Assembly (NCBI GenBank): GCA_037389465.1
Contig: JAZARR010000105.1
Coordinates: 3,844,001 to 3,908,000, forward strand
Direction of reading: 5' to 3'
From: Baylisascaris procyonis
Taxonomy: Eukaryota; Nematoda; Chromadorea; Rhabditida; Ascarididae
Length of the DNA stretch: 64,000 bases
Shown here: in pieces, positions 52,601 through 63,986 of the stretch
Position numbering within the stretch: position 1 is the stretch's first letter
Layout: every line of letters starts with the position of its first letter
Notes under the pieces: generated by a model
Database searches by the model: none
The model's input: only the letters and a program-made list of their open reading frames with translations
What the model was told of the DNA's origin: nothing
Translations under genes and position numbers: made by a program

Positions 52601-53540
52601 CGTCAAATCGATTTGTTGTTATTCATAAGTATATACTATAATGAGTAATGCTGATTTATGAACAGTTTTCCGAAAGGAATACACTTCTTATTGGTACTTT
52701 CGACTAAACGCGTAACTTCATTCCAAAACTGAGGAAGAGATGACGGGGAGGACACATAGCCCTTCAAGATGGATGGGCGCCAACTTCGCTTGGAGTCATC
52801 ATGAAATAGTGACCGCCACAGGGAATTTTATTTCAGAGTTATGCATTACTTTGCTTCCTTTATGTGCAGAATTGGGAGAGATGGAGGGGAGAGAGAGAGG
52901 AAGGGAAAGGAGAGGATTTGCGAGGGATTTTAAAAGGTACGAAACTCGAAGGGAGACGCATGCCTCCAACTCCGTCCCCCTCTTCCTATCCACTTCTACT
53001 TTGCATCTGTTGTCACTAGGAAACTCGATCATTCGAACTGTTCAATACTGTTCACGGTGAACATTGTGCACTCTGAATGCTGCAAATAACTGTAAATGCG
53101 TTTACCCGAATCTTCAAGTCTTAACTGACTGTTGATCTTCAAAAGGAAAGATGTTCATAGGGAAATAAACTTCCCTATGCAGCACATATTATCGCACTTC
53201 CCGAACAATGAAATAGTGGCTCTACTCAACGAAAAGTTTCCACATCAATTTTCTGCAAATTTTGTTGGAAAGTTCGGCTATCGCGTTTTTTTCAATTATT
53301 TTGAAGCTGCATCATATTCTCGTATATTCCAAGATAAAGGGAAATTATTTCCTGTGTTTTTATATCTTTAATAATTTTCACATTTCATATGCCATGGAGA
53401 AATATTTCTTGAATGATGCGAGATTGTAATGTTAAACTGCGAGAAACGTTGTTCGATTACAGCGGGAAGACGTATGAAGACGTTGCCGTTCTTCAAAAAA
53501 TTTCACCTGACAGAGAATTTAGTATACTTTCAGGTTTATC
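49640..53540. other. Spacer between innexins B and C
   Basis: About 3.9 kb, mostly AT-rich, with a GA-rich block at 52870-52935. Short frames at 52416 and 53132 show no family motif. It should include the innexin C promoter. Confidence 0.4.
53523..53532 (+). promoter_or_regulatory. Candidate trans-splice acceptor of innexin C
   Basis: ATACTTTCAG ends 27 bases before the proposed ATG at 53560. No upstream exon is needed for a normal innexin N terminus, so this is a plausible spliced-leader acceptor. It is not proven from sequence alone. Confidence 0.35.
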
Positions 53541-53559
53541 GTTGGTATTCGAAATCGAA

Positions 53560-56500
53560 ATGATCGGCAATTTAGGTGAGTGGTTTAAAGACTTCCTACT
53601 CTATTCGGCATATTAAAAATATAACTGGAGCCTAAGCCAGTTCGAAGAAAAACAGAATTAAACACTTCGTCGTTGCCGCCTCTCTATATCTGAAAGTTGT
53701 CCTTAAATCTTACATCTGCTCGATCGTATAATGATGAAACCTTTTCACTAACCAGCAATCAGTTGATGATGCCCATTATACATGCAAATTCGTCAGCAAG
53801 GTAAATGAAACATCTCAACCGGTGGAATGCTAATTCGACATTCAAACCAGCTTACCGATGGGTACAGGCAGACAAACAGATATGGACAGTTATAGCCTCA
53901 CGGTTTCCACAGATGTGTGAAATGCACCGTTCAGGTGTACTGGGAGACCGCTGAGTGCATATGTTGCGCAGGCGATCGTGATTCCTAATATTTAGCTCCG
54001 ACAATGGAATTTGGAGCGGACACGGTTTTTTTTTTGTCGGATGCGGTTGTAACGTCACTGGCCATACTATATGCATAATGCGATTAAAAGACCTTATGTA
54101 AACAGTTTGTTTTTCATATTAAATATGCAAATTCATAAATGATGTCTACTCGTGATTACAAAGTTTCTTTTAAAATGCGTCTTTCAAATAGAAACTCTGA
54201 ACAGTAATAAATTTGTGCTCGATTATGAGCACCAGCAAAAGATAAGGAAAGTTTCAGGTCTCAGAAATTAAGAACGGGTCCCAACAGTACGTCATCTGAA
54301 GGACATATGTTTTTGTCTTCTTCATGGCCGCGTGATATCAGATTTTTGTTTTCAGTAAGAGATGTGGCCGTTGTATGATTCCGTCTATGAGCAAGCAAGA
54401 ATGGGCAATAGTAATGGCGAAGAATTGTGCGAGTAGGATCAAAACTGCAAATTGTAGAAGCATAACGTATCTTCAGAGATTTGTTGCCACAGAAAGCTGC
54501 ATCATACGAAAAGGGAACGTGCGACATGCTTCCAAGCAGTGATTCTGATAAGCTTTCCTTCTTTTGAGAATCTGACGTCAATTCTGCAAGCATTCAGGCA
54601 AATATTTGGATAAGCTGAAGCCAACGTACGATGATGATGTAATTGATCGATGCAATTATCTTGTCACAAACAGCATTCTTTTCCTCTGTGCGATTACCGT
54701 TGCCGCAAAGCAGTATGTCGGCGAGCCTCTACAGTGTTGGGTACCTGCAGAATTCAAGGTATTCAGTATCGCTTCTGCTCTTTACAGCGTCGATGTTCTT
54801 GCCGCGTCGGCTTGTTAAGTGAGGAAATTGCGCAACTCATCGAATTTATACATCATGAAAAATTGATGAAGGCACAGAGGGCAATTAGATGACTACTGAT
54901 TGAACTCAAGAAAGTGGTTATCATGCGAGTGGAAAAATTGCTTAAAATGAGCTCTCAAAAAGATTTTACTAAAGCGAAATAGGAAATGAACGCGAAGATT
55001 TCCTTTGAAGGATATGTTTCGTACTTTGTCTTTAAAAGCATTTTTAATGCGTTGAATACTCGTTTGCATCTCAAAAGAGATGAAAGCAAAAAATGAGACC
55101 TGTGCGAGATGCTTTAAGGAGACACTCATGTTGATGTTAGAAACAATGATCAAAGAAGCAACAATATTGATGATTCTCTATTAAGGGCGGATGGGAACAA
55201 TACATCGAAAATTACTGCTTCGTCGAGAACACATATTTCGTCACAACAAACGAGGAACTTCCGTCGGTAATGCCCAATTTTCTCTCATTTTCGTAAAAAT
55301 CTATCTAGCTGTACTCATTGAGATGTGCGACTCCACTATTCAATTAGAAAAATTTGAATTTCCGACTTTAATCACGTTGTTAGCAGTCAGTTATATATTT
55401 TCAGGGCGATGCAGATAGAGAGAGCCGCGAGATTCATTACTATCAATGGGTGCCGTTCATTCTCATGCTTCAGGCGTTGCTTTTCATGATTCCACGAACT
55501 GTGTGGAAGACACTTAATTGGCAAACAGGTTGAATCTATTCGTTTGTGACGAAATGCTTGCGAATTGACACATCGTTCCATTCGGAACAGTGCAGCAAAA
55601 AAAAAAACATCCTCGAACAGCTGGGTAGCACTTTTTTCACTTCGCTACTATGGGTGCACAAATGCTGATGTACTACTGCAAAAAATCTCAAATTTCCTGC
55701 AACCCAGATGGCACCTTCCTCGATCCCATTGAGGTGAGCAAACTTTTAAAATATAAGTAATGCATTTAAAACAACGTGCCCATCATCCGTGCTCGTTCAG
55801 CCTTATGCTGGCAGAACTGGCCTACCAAGTGCGTGAGACTGGGCGACTCCTCTGTAGTTGACTGGAAAGAAGCTGCCAACGTGAAGGCATGAATGAGTAG
55901 TCACTTATCGCAAGAAATAAAGCAATAGGTACTGATAAACCTAGGAGTAACTTGTTGAAAAATATAGGCTAATGACAACGAAAACGTGGTGCTGCAATAA
56001 TTTCGAAGATCTATAGTTGGTCAATTGTTATTTAAAAATAATTGCCTATTCATATAACACTTTAATTGGAAAATGGCTCAGAAGGAACTACCAGTGAGAG
56101 ACAGCATCTGCCGTTGAGCACAGAAAAAGAACAGTGATAAGGAGCCTTTTTTCTTCTACGAAACGACCCCACCCATTAGCCTATTTTATGAAGTTGGAGC
56201 AGAAACAATGCGGCGACAACCAGAAAAACAGACGTGGAAAGAAGCAGGAGGGGGCAGAACAGCAGATATAGCTCACAAGTGGTGCCTGCGGTGGGTGATG
56301 ATCTTGTTGAGCAACAGACTTCTACACAAAGTAATCGTGTGCCTCATCTCTGTCCACGCCCTCCAATTCACAAAGAAAATGAGTCAGAAAGGTTGCACAA
56401 TCGGACTAATGGATTGCCCCAGTCACGCAGCTACCACGGAGCAAAGTGGCATGGAGTTGGAGTGACTTCACCGGTGCGCTTTCCTTCCCTCCCTTCCTCC

Positions 56501-59140
56501 ACTCCCCCACCTCCCCCCCCCCCCGGGTTGAAAACAGAGGTGGGGAGAGAACGACTAAATGAGCAGCACAGGAACGCATAGCAATAGAACACCTTGATCT
56601 AGCGAAACTGGGCACTTCTGTTAATTACCACAAAAACAACAATCCAAGCCAGGGTTTCCACCTGCAACAGCAATTGGTCAGGAACACTGCTTCATCGCAG
56701 AAACACGACCAAATCGGTGACGCGCAGGAAGCAATAACGTGCCCATCGCAAGTTCGACCAGATAAGAATGTTTTGGACCAACAATCCAATATAAATGTTG
56801 CCGAGAAGGTCGCAGTCCCCTTCCTTTGCCTCCCGCGCACTCCTCTAATCTAAAACAGCAGCAGAATAGGCTGGGAAAGGTCCCGAATGTTAGGGGCGAA
56901 CCTCATGTTTCCTTTTATGGACAACCGTCCACGTTGAAGAACATTCGCATGCGTGGCATCCTTCAAGCTGATTTACCAGCAGTTGCAAAAAGATGTCTAA
57001 AATCCGGAGAACAGTTCGCGTCTAAGGTCACTTCTTCACAGTCGGCGGATAGCTGAAGGCAACGAGCTCCATGGAATTTAGTGAATAAATTCATAGTTTC
57101 ACTCCATACCTAGCAGCTTCGCTTCTTTGCGGGAACGTAATAAAGCAGTGAACATCATCACAGAAACTTATAAGTGTTGTCGAACTGGTCTTCCACCAAC
57201 GCTCGCTAAGAAGGAAGAAATATGTGCGTTATGAAATCGATGTCAAAGGAAAGTAGCTTCCGAGGAGGATTTTGAGAAGCCTCAGGTGCCTCATCGTTTG
57301 TGACCGACAGTTCTCGCACTGGTTCAGAAGAACTCGTTGCTGCACATTCATAAGCATTCGCCGTTAAAACGATGATTCTTCAGTTCACAGCACGGTGACC
57401 CATCCCTGCACCCTAAACACATCAAACCGAACTTATCACAGACAGAAAACTTAAAGGACTTATCACAGCAAAAAAATATTCGCCCTCCGAGTTCATTCAT
57501 TACAACGTTAAAGGGTATTACGACCGCCCTAGGTGTTCTATTTGTAAAGCTTTTTGAACCATAGTGGATTTATACTGTGCCGCATAAGCCGCATAGTACC
57601 ATGCTTGGATGTGAGCTTTAAATGAGATTGCCACACAAGAGCCACTTTCGACAATTCCCTTGAAGAGCAAATGAAATACCTTGTTTCGCTTATGAGGGCA
57701 AGACGAGGGGAATCATCAGAAGGCCTAACAACAATTGCTTAAGTAAGGATGGATTAAAACTGTGTGGTGTTAACTCATGACTGTGATATATTTCAACAAA
57801 ATTAACTACTGCATAGCCGGTGTACGTGTTCACTGACCACAATCTCCAACAAAAAGGAAAGGAAAGAGTGCCAGGAGGCTGGGTTTTTGCATTTCAACGA
57901 ACCGCGGCAACCGGTTGCCCAAACAGGAAAAAAAAACCGGTGGGGAGACGTGTTGAAGAAACAGGCACGATTCTGGCTTTTGCAGATTCGCTCACCAGAT
58001 CAGCTAGTTTGATAACTGCGAATATATAGTAAAATGTGCGCAACGATACGTTCACTTTAAATTGACCCCACCGGTAGAACAAGTATTTCAAGAAAAGATA
58101 CATTTTTGCTACTCGGGCAACGCTGAATGAAAATCTATGTCTGGAAATTTAACGGCATTCTAAAATGACTATAGGCGATTCTAATTTTGATTGAAGCGAC
58201 ATCATTGATAAAGGATGAGGGAAAGTTATTTACGACATCTAAAGGTCTACAACTGTTGCAAATTCTTTTTGAAGTTGTTGCAAAAACTTGAAAGGTCGAG
58301 CTCATCAAAATATGGATTATACTCATAAAATTTTGCATCTTTAGTGTCAGTAAGTTGAGTTGGAAGCACTCGAGAGATAGGCGGACGGATATACATGCAT
58401 ACATACGACGCTGCCATAATGCATTTCATAAATGGAATTTTCTATGAGATTATAACATTTCATATTAGCTAATGATGTGCCCGGATAAATGACCGTTTTG
58501 TGCAGTTCATCAACGAAATAAGGTTGTTTATGACCTCATCCGATGAGATGCAGCACAAATTGTAACTAAAGGATTCATAAGTACTAATAATTCACATGAA
58601 TGATGGTCACTTAGGGCGAAATTTATCAATTATTCAATCAGTCAACTCAATCATTCAATGTTATTTATGCGATTTAAGGGTGCATAGTGTAAATTGTGCT
58701 TGAAAAATTCGGGAACCTGGTAATCTTCTTCCTGATTTGCTGAGGATCGATTGCATAAGATGCTTGCTTGAAGAAGGCACCTTTATGTTTTGAATGCTCA
58801 TAAAGAGGGGGCGGATGTTTGGTGTATTCACTGGGAACGAACATATGTCAATCGCATCTATTACACATTATTTGTGATAAATTTTCTGCATACAGGTCTC
58901 AACATCTTTGCACTGGCTCAAGCGGCAAATATGACCAAGCGAGAAGGACCGAAAAGGGTTCTCAAAAAGGTGGCTTGCCTATAAGTGTTCTTTTTCATGT
59001 GAATCACTGAGGTGATGTGCTTCTTCGAATGAAACCATCGGAAGTAGTAAATTTCCCATGATCCTAAAAAATCGTTAGTTTCGAAGAAGTACTTACTTTA
59101 TTTGACAGGAAAGTTATTTTTGTCCCGTACTCTCCTGTAT

Positions 59141-59185
<45 letters not shown>

Positions 59186-62143
59186 TGATATGTATGCTGT
59201 ATTTTCTATTTTAAGCCTCGGGGCTTATAGCGTCCAGAGTTTTCCCAAGGGGATGTTTATCTCGGGGGAGGGATGAGTTTGCAAAGTGGCAAATAAATTT
59301 TTTACTCAGCGTATTTCTTGTAGAAGAATGCTAAGCATCTTATATGAGAGTTCATTTTATTTCAATGTCTCAAAGTGGGAAAACAAAAACCTTTGGAGGT
59401 TTACCTAAGAAGTGGGGAAAGAAGCTCATTTGAGGTAGTGCATATTTTCTTTGGGATAAATTATTGCCTAGAAGATAGTGAGAAGTGGTTTGCAAGATGA
59501 CACTACCTACCTGGGTTGGTGGCAGAGGATTTGAACAAAGAGAGGGAGAGGAGGGAGAGAACCATCGAGTGGAAAGGGCCCTTCCGGAGATGAACCTCAA
59601 AAAGTTCCCTTTTTCTTTCTCCATTTTCTCCGTGAACTGACCTTGAGCAAAACAAGTAGGTTCACTATGGCAGGGACTGAAAATTAGACTTTTTCTGAGG
59701 AAATTTGAACTTTTAAAACCCTTTCTAACTGCACTACAAATTACTTGCAAAAAATCAAGATTTCATCGTCACAGATGCGATTAGCATCTGAGTTAGTGGA
59801 AGCCATTGCGAAATTAAGGTACATACAATAACACAGAATGTGAGAACAAAGCTTTCACTGATCAGCATACGTAGTGAATATGTGAAGAATGCAATGAAAT
59901 GGTGGAGGAGTTAAAATTATGAGTTTTGGAATAACCGATTCATAAAATGAAAAACAGTGAGCCTGGCATGTTTCTTTCAAAAAATTCATGCTTTGGTCTA
60001 GATGGCCCCTTCCCTCAACATTAATTGCCAAAGTGAAGTAAAGTTGAAACCCTCGATGAAATTTAAGGATCACTTATAAAACTTGTGAGGAATAAGAAAC
60101 CCTTATGTTCGTATGTTCGTTGCATGTTCGTTAAGGGTTAACCGTTATCGAATTTTTCAATATAGTTACGAAATTACGGCGGGAAAAAGTACATTCCAAA
60201 ATTTGTCACCAAATCTGAAGGAAGTAGAACAAGCTTTCTTCGAAAATCTCGCTCTCCAGAGTCTCTGAGCTGGATCAAAAATTCCTTTCGGTTCGAGTAA
60301 AAACGAACAGCGAAACGCAGTGGGTGGGGAAAGGGAGGAGGAGAGGACTTTTCCGCAAGGGAACACCAAAAAGTTCCCCTTCCTTGTTTTCGGCAGAGGA
60401 AGGCGGTTGCGGGGTTTATACAGGTGGACCTATGCTATCATCAGCTCCTATCGTTTTCCACACCGTGTCGAATCAGGTCTGAATAGGTTGTTTGCGTTCG
60501 GGTATGTTCTGTTGAAGGTATAGTGATTTGCAAAGGGCAGTGATTATGCAAACTTCAGTGACTAGATAACAGTTCATGACCTCGGCGTTGCTTCGGCCTT
60601 TATTAACAGTAAAATATTAGTCACATTTCTTGATAAACACCTTTTGGTTTTGAGGCAGTTTCATCTTCTCTAGAAAATAGTGTGAGAGCACGGATTTTCT
60701 TATGTTTGAAGGGAGATGCTGACCTGGAATCGGCAGCACCTGTTGCTCACCACATCAACTTTGTCGTCAATTTCAATCGTATGAGAGCATCTCGATACAG
60801 TGCAGCAGGCAGGTGTCCCGAATATTCTTTCAATATTTATAACGTTCTTGTTAAGTTTAAACTATTTCAATATGATTGAACTGTTGATTTTTATGAGAGC
60901 TTAGATGTTAGGTTTTAATTTTTGTGCTTTTTGAGTTGTAATTTTCGATTTTCCACTATAAAACAGTTCATGAAGAAGACTATTTGTCACCAAAATGTGC
61001 AGGTTACTAACTGTAAGTCGATATGAGTGAATAGCAGCAAGAATATGCACATTTATTGACTTTGAGGCATTTCTCGCGACGAGCATGTGAACACTGAACA
61101 GTGATATCATAAGTTCTTATCTAGTTCGGTTTCCCTTTTGGAGTGAGTCCCTCGATACCGTGTTGTTGAATTTCAGTGCATTTCAGTATCGATAATGTGG
61201 CGAGTCTACGTAACGCATCTATATATCTTCTGCAAGGCACTCAACCTGGTGAACATCATAGTGCAATTTGTGATGCTGAATCATTTCCTTGGTCCCCAAT
61301 ATACCTTCTGGGGTATTGGAGTTCTAAACGATCTCCTCCATGGCAGGGAGTGGTCGCAGAGTGGACATTTCCCTCGGGTAAGCTCCTTTCTCCTCCATTC
61401 CTATATAGATACTTAAATAAGAGGTCATTTCAAGAACTTGAGGCAGTGGCCCCATCAGTACTGTGGAAGAGGTAAGTAGCACAAAACATGATCTCTCAGT
61501 GTTAACTTTGATTCTTCTAGTCCATTTCCAATTTTGAACGTTTTTTTCTTAGTCATAACTATGCAACGTTCTATTTCCTTAGTCATGGCATCTTCTACAC
61601 GCCGGCCTAATGTCAGTACGTAGCTGTTTATCAGCATTTCCAATGACACATGATAATGACATCATTTAAACATTCTGCATCGCTGCTGCAGAATCCATCT
61701 TGTTCAATTTAAGCCACACAAAATTGCTGCCTATAGAGAAGACCATCTTTTTAGGTGGCGCAGATAGATACTGTCCTCTTTTCGTGTAAACATGGAAATA
61801 TTCTTCTAGTCCCTTGGCAATAAAATATTAGCAGAAATTCGAATTGATTGGCTCGAAAGCGAATGATTTTAAACTCATCCTCATCTTCCGTTGTTCTTGC
61901 CTTCCGTTTTTGGTATCGAAACTAGTGTTTTCTTTGCTCCGACTTTAATCGAGTCGGTAGAGCTCCCCCTTTGTCTCCCTCTTCCATAAAGGTGCTTCTT
62001 TCACCTCGGAACTTGGGAAGGATGGCCTTGGCAATTCGCATTGCTGTCGAAATTGTATGTTAGCTATGAACCCTGTGAATTGTATTCCATTAAAATATGG
62101 ATACCGGTAACCGATAATTTGCATAACTTTAAGCACAACTAAT

Positions 62144-62205
<62 letters not shown>

Positions 62206-63802
62206 CAAAGAACTACTCTAATGTGCCATACTTCTTCTTTTATACAGCTCTTCTGAGTATACATCCGTCGTGAAAACTAATGAATGATATAAGCCCCCCT
62301 CCCATCTCCGTTACCCAACCCTCACATTGAGTTAACCGCGAATTAGCAACGTTAAGTTCCTGATCTGCCGAGTCGGAGTATCGAGTTGGGGAAATTGCCA
62401 ACGAATTTAAAATACAAGAACACATTTGTATCGCTAAACTGAAGATGTCTTCGAATACGAGAACGCCGTAAGGGTTTTTGCCTTCCTCAAGCCATCGTTT
62501 TGAAAAGTTGAAAGTGGCTCAATCCTCCTGGCTTGTAGACGAGGATGCAGCGTAAGCAGTGAGTGCCGGTCGAATGCATATTGGTTGAGTAAAAGGTCTA
62601 TTATCGCGTTTTATTCCATGATTTATGCTTTCGATGCAAGAATACGATAATAAAGCAACAAGCAATATTCAGGTGACGTTCTGCGATGTAAACATTCGTG
62701 AGATTGGCAACATCAACAAGAAAACGGTTCAATGTGTGCTAATGATCAACATGTTCAACGAGAAAATTTTCCTCGGCATTTGGTTCTGGTTGCTGATTGT
62801 CGGTGTTCTCACGTTCCTTAACCTCATTTATTGGTCGCTGATCAGCTTTATGCCCGGTTTCTCGCGTACCTTCATTAGCAACAATCTGGTTCTTCTTCAT
62901 TCCAATTCTTTGCAGCAACTTTTGTCCTTTTTTTGTGATTCTATGAAGAAGTTAATCCTTCGGTTGTATTTAAACCAACTGTGATTGTTTTAGATAGGAA
63001 ATTCGACTCAATTATTTATATATACGATTAGATTGAATAGTTAAGAAAGAAACTTTATAGAAATTCGCGGCGAACGAACTTTTTAGCAAATATTTTTCAG
63101 GCATTTAAACGAATTGCGCATACTCCTGAAGAATTGGAGGATTTCGTTGAGAGAGCAGTTTCAATGGTATTAAATGCACTCAACTTTCGCTTTTCTTTTC
63201 ATTGCTGCAATCTATGAAACTCGCTTTCGATGAGAAATGTGCTCATTTTCGTATCGATTCTTTTTTTGCTGAAAACGTTTCAAACTTTTATAATAAAAGG
63301 AAGTATTATAAATAAGCAGTTTTTCTTTGTATGCACAATGTTTCTACTATTGTCTGTGTTGGATACGCGCTTATAAGCGAGTTCTTATAGCAATGAAGAA
63401 ATGTGTAAGCGTAAAAACTATGCACCATCCGCTTGCACGTGTAATCTGCATGTGGTTGCCTCAAATGATAACACTTTAGCATTGAAACCTATTATTATAT
63501 ACTTTCTTCAGCCATTATATTATGTTCAGGCTAAAGTGGGTTTAATGTGCACTGTTCTAACACATATAGCGTAATAGCGACACAGCACCCTAAGAAAATC
63601 AGAGCCATGTGGGGCGGGTGTCATTTTGTGAATTATTTTCATTACAATAGCTATTCGAGTGACCTTTTTGAAGGATGGTGTTACGGTGCTTCGCTTGATC
63701 AGTGATAATGCAGGCGAAATGGTCGCTTCTGAGGTGATAAGCGACCTCTGGCAACTTTACAAGGACGACAATAAACGTTGGTTCCATCATTCATTTCGTT
63801 GA
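53560..63802 (+). CDS. Innexin C (gap-junction / hemichannel subunit)
   Basis: Ten exons: 53560-53575, 54598-54758, 55186-55266, 55405-55528, 58896-58969, 60712-60808, 61187-61377, 62673-62888, 63101-63166 and 63674-63802 (stop TGA). They sum to 1155 bases, in frame, 384 residues. Marks: MIGNLG joined to KYLDKLKPTYDDDVIDRCNY; AKQYVGEPLQCWVPAEFK; GGWEQYIENYCFVENTYF; IHYYQWVPFILMLQALLF; GLNIFALAQAANMTKRE in the cytoplasmic loop; FLGPQYTFWGIGVLNDLL; SGHFPRVTFCDVNIREIG; KTVQCVLMINMFNEKIF; DGVTVLRLISDNAGEMV. All four loop cysteines are present. Exons 1+2 total 177 bases, equal to innexin B exon 1, and exon 8 equals B exon 6 (216 bases). Exon 6 must end at a GC donor (CAG|GCAGGT) to keep phase. Exon 10, taken from TTTTTGAAG, drops the two or three residues that usually precede DG. 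Intron 4 (3.4 kb) hosts another exon set. Confidence 0.93.
55650..57056 (+). pseudogene. Nested orphan gene or gene fragment in innexin C intron 4
   Basis: Five exons, all joined in phase 0: 55650-55733, 55815-55880, about 56124-56473, 56572-56808 and 56859-57056 (stop TGA). An AATAAA follows 28 bases after the stop. Exons 1-2 give MYYCKKSQISCNPDGTFLDP, then NWPTKCV. The C, then C-x-PDGTF, then WP-x-x-C order resembles the second half of a sushi (CCP) module. The rest is a long polar, Gln/Asn/Ser-rich, probably disordered region (LFYEVGAETMRRQPEKQTW; NNNPSQGFHLQQQLVRN; GEPHVSFYGQPSTLKN). Introns 3 and 4 are only 98 and 50 bases and pyrimidine-rich, unlike innexin introns. Exon 3 changes frame in the G run at about 56249-56254. 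No signal peptide or membrane helix is seen. It may be the 3' half of a sushi-type receptor gene copied here, or a genuine nested gene with an assembly error. The function is unknown. Confidence 0.45.
56513..56524. repeat. C12 run in a pyrimidine-rich intron
   Basis: Twelve C end a CCTCCCTTCCTCC-type tract between the proposed exons 56124-56473 and 56572-56808. It yields a false polyproline frame if not spliced. Confidence 0.8.
57084..57089 (+). terminator. Poly(A) signal of the nested gene
   Basis: AATAAA 28 bases after the TGA at 57054-57056, in an intron of innexin C and on the same strand. It supports an independent transcript end, now or in the past. Confidence 0.4.
57100..58880. other. 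Remainder of innexin C intron 4
   Basis: Beyond the nested exons I see no further coding segments with splice partners. Base composition returns to AT-rich after about 57.4 kb. Confidence 0.4.
59146..59184. repeat. (TA)n microsatellite, about 39 bp
   Basis: TA run in innexin C intron 5. Confidence 0.9.
59538..59612. repeat. Dispersed repeat copy 1 in innexin C intron 5
   Basis: A GA-rich block, then CTTCCGGAGATGAACCTCAA and AAAGTTCCCTTTTTC. The same order (GA-rich block, TTCCG, GAAC, AAAAAGTTCCC) recurs at 60328-60380 in the same orientation. The two copies are clearly related but diverged. Confidence 0.55.
60328..60380. repeat. Dispersed repeat copy 2 in innexin C intron 5
   Basis: GA-rich block, then TTTTCCGCAAGGGAACACC and AAAAAGTTCCCC. 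Partner of the copy at 59538-59612, about 0.8 kb away. No terminal inverted repeats were noticed. Confidence 0.55.
60806..60814 (+). other. GC donor of innexin C exon 6
   Basis: The exon ends CAG|GCAGGT at 60808. With the acceptor TTTCAG at 61186 this is the only pairing I found that keeps both the reading phase (1) and the basic segment FNRMRASRYSAA ahead of the third membrane helix. Confidence 0.6.
62146..62202. repeat. (TA)n microsatellite, about 57 bp
   Basis: TA run in innexin C intron 7; it makes a false Ile-Tyr frame on the minus strand. Confidence 0.95.
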
Positions 63803-63837
63803 GTTTATACTAGAATGATTACCAAATATCGTTTGAA

Positions 63838-63932
63838 CTGAAATTCTTATTGTTCTTATTAAGTTCTTACTTACTAACTAAAGAGTAAGAATTCCTCCTA
63901 AGTAATCATCTGAAAGAATTCTTATTGTTCTC
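63838..63932. repeat. Imperfect direct repeat after innexin C
   Basis: GAAATTCTTATTGTTCT near 63839 recurs as AGAATTCTTATTGTTCT near 63915, about 75 bases apart, within the presumed 3' UTR. Confidence 0.5.
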
Positions 63933-63978
63933 GCATGTAAACTGTTGAAGTTTAACGTTCTACTCGATGTTTTTACTG

Positions 63979-63986
63979 CAATAAAA
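63979..63986 (+). terminator. Candidate poly(A) signal of innexin C
   Basis: An AATAAA inside GCAATAAAATAC near the right edge, about 180 bases past the stop at 63802. Position approximate; it is the first good signal downstream. Confidence 0.4.

Noticed and set aside
52740..53060. 106-codon frame with Glu/Arg repeats
   Set aside because: Produced by a GA-rich low-complexity tract; open on both strands.
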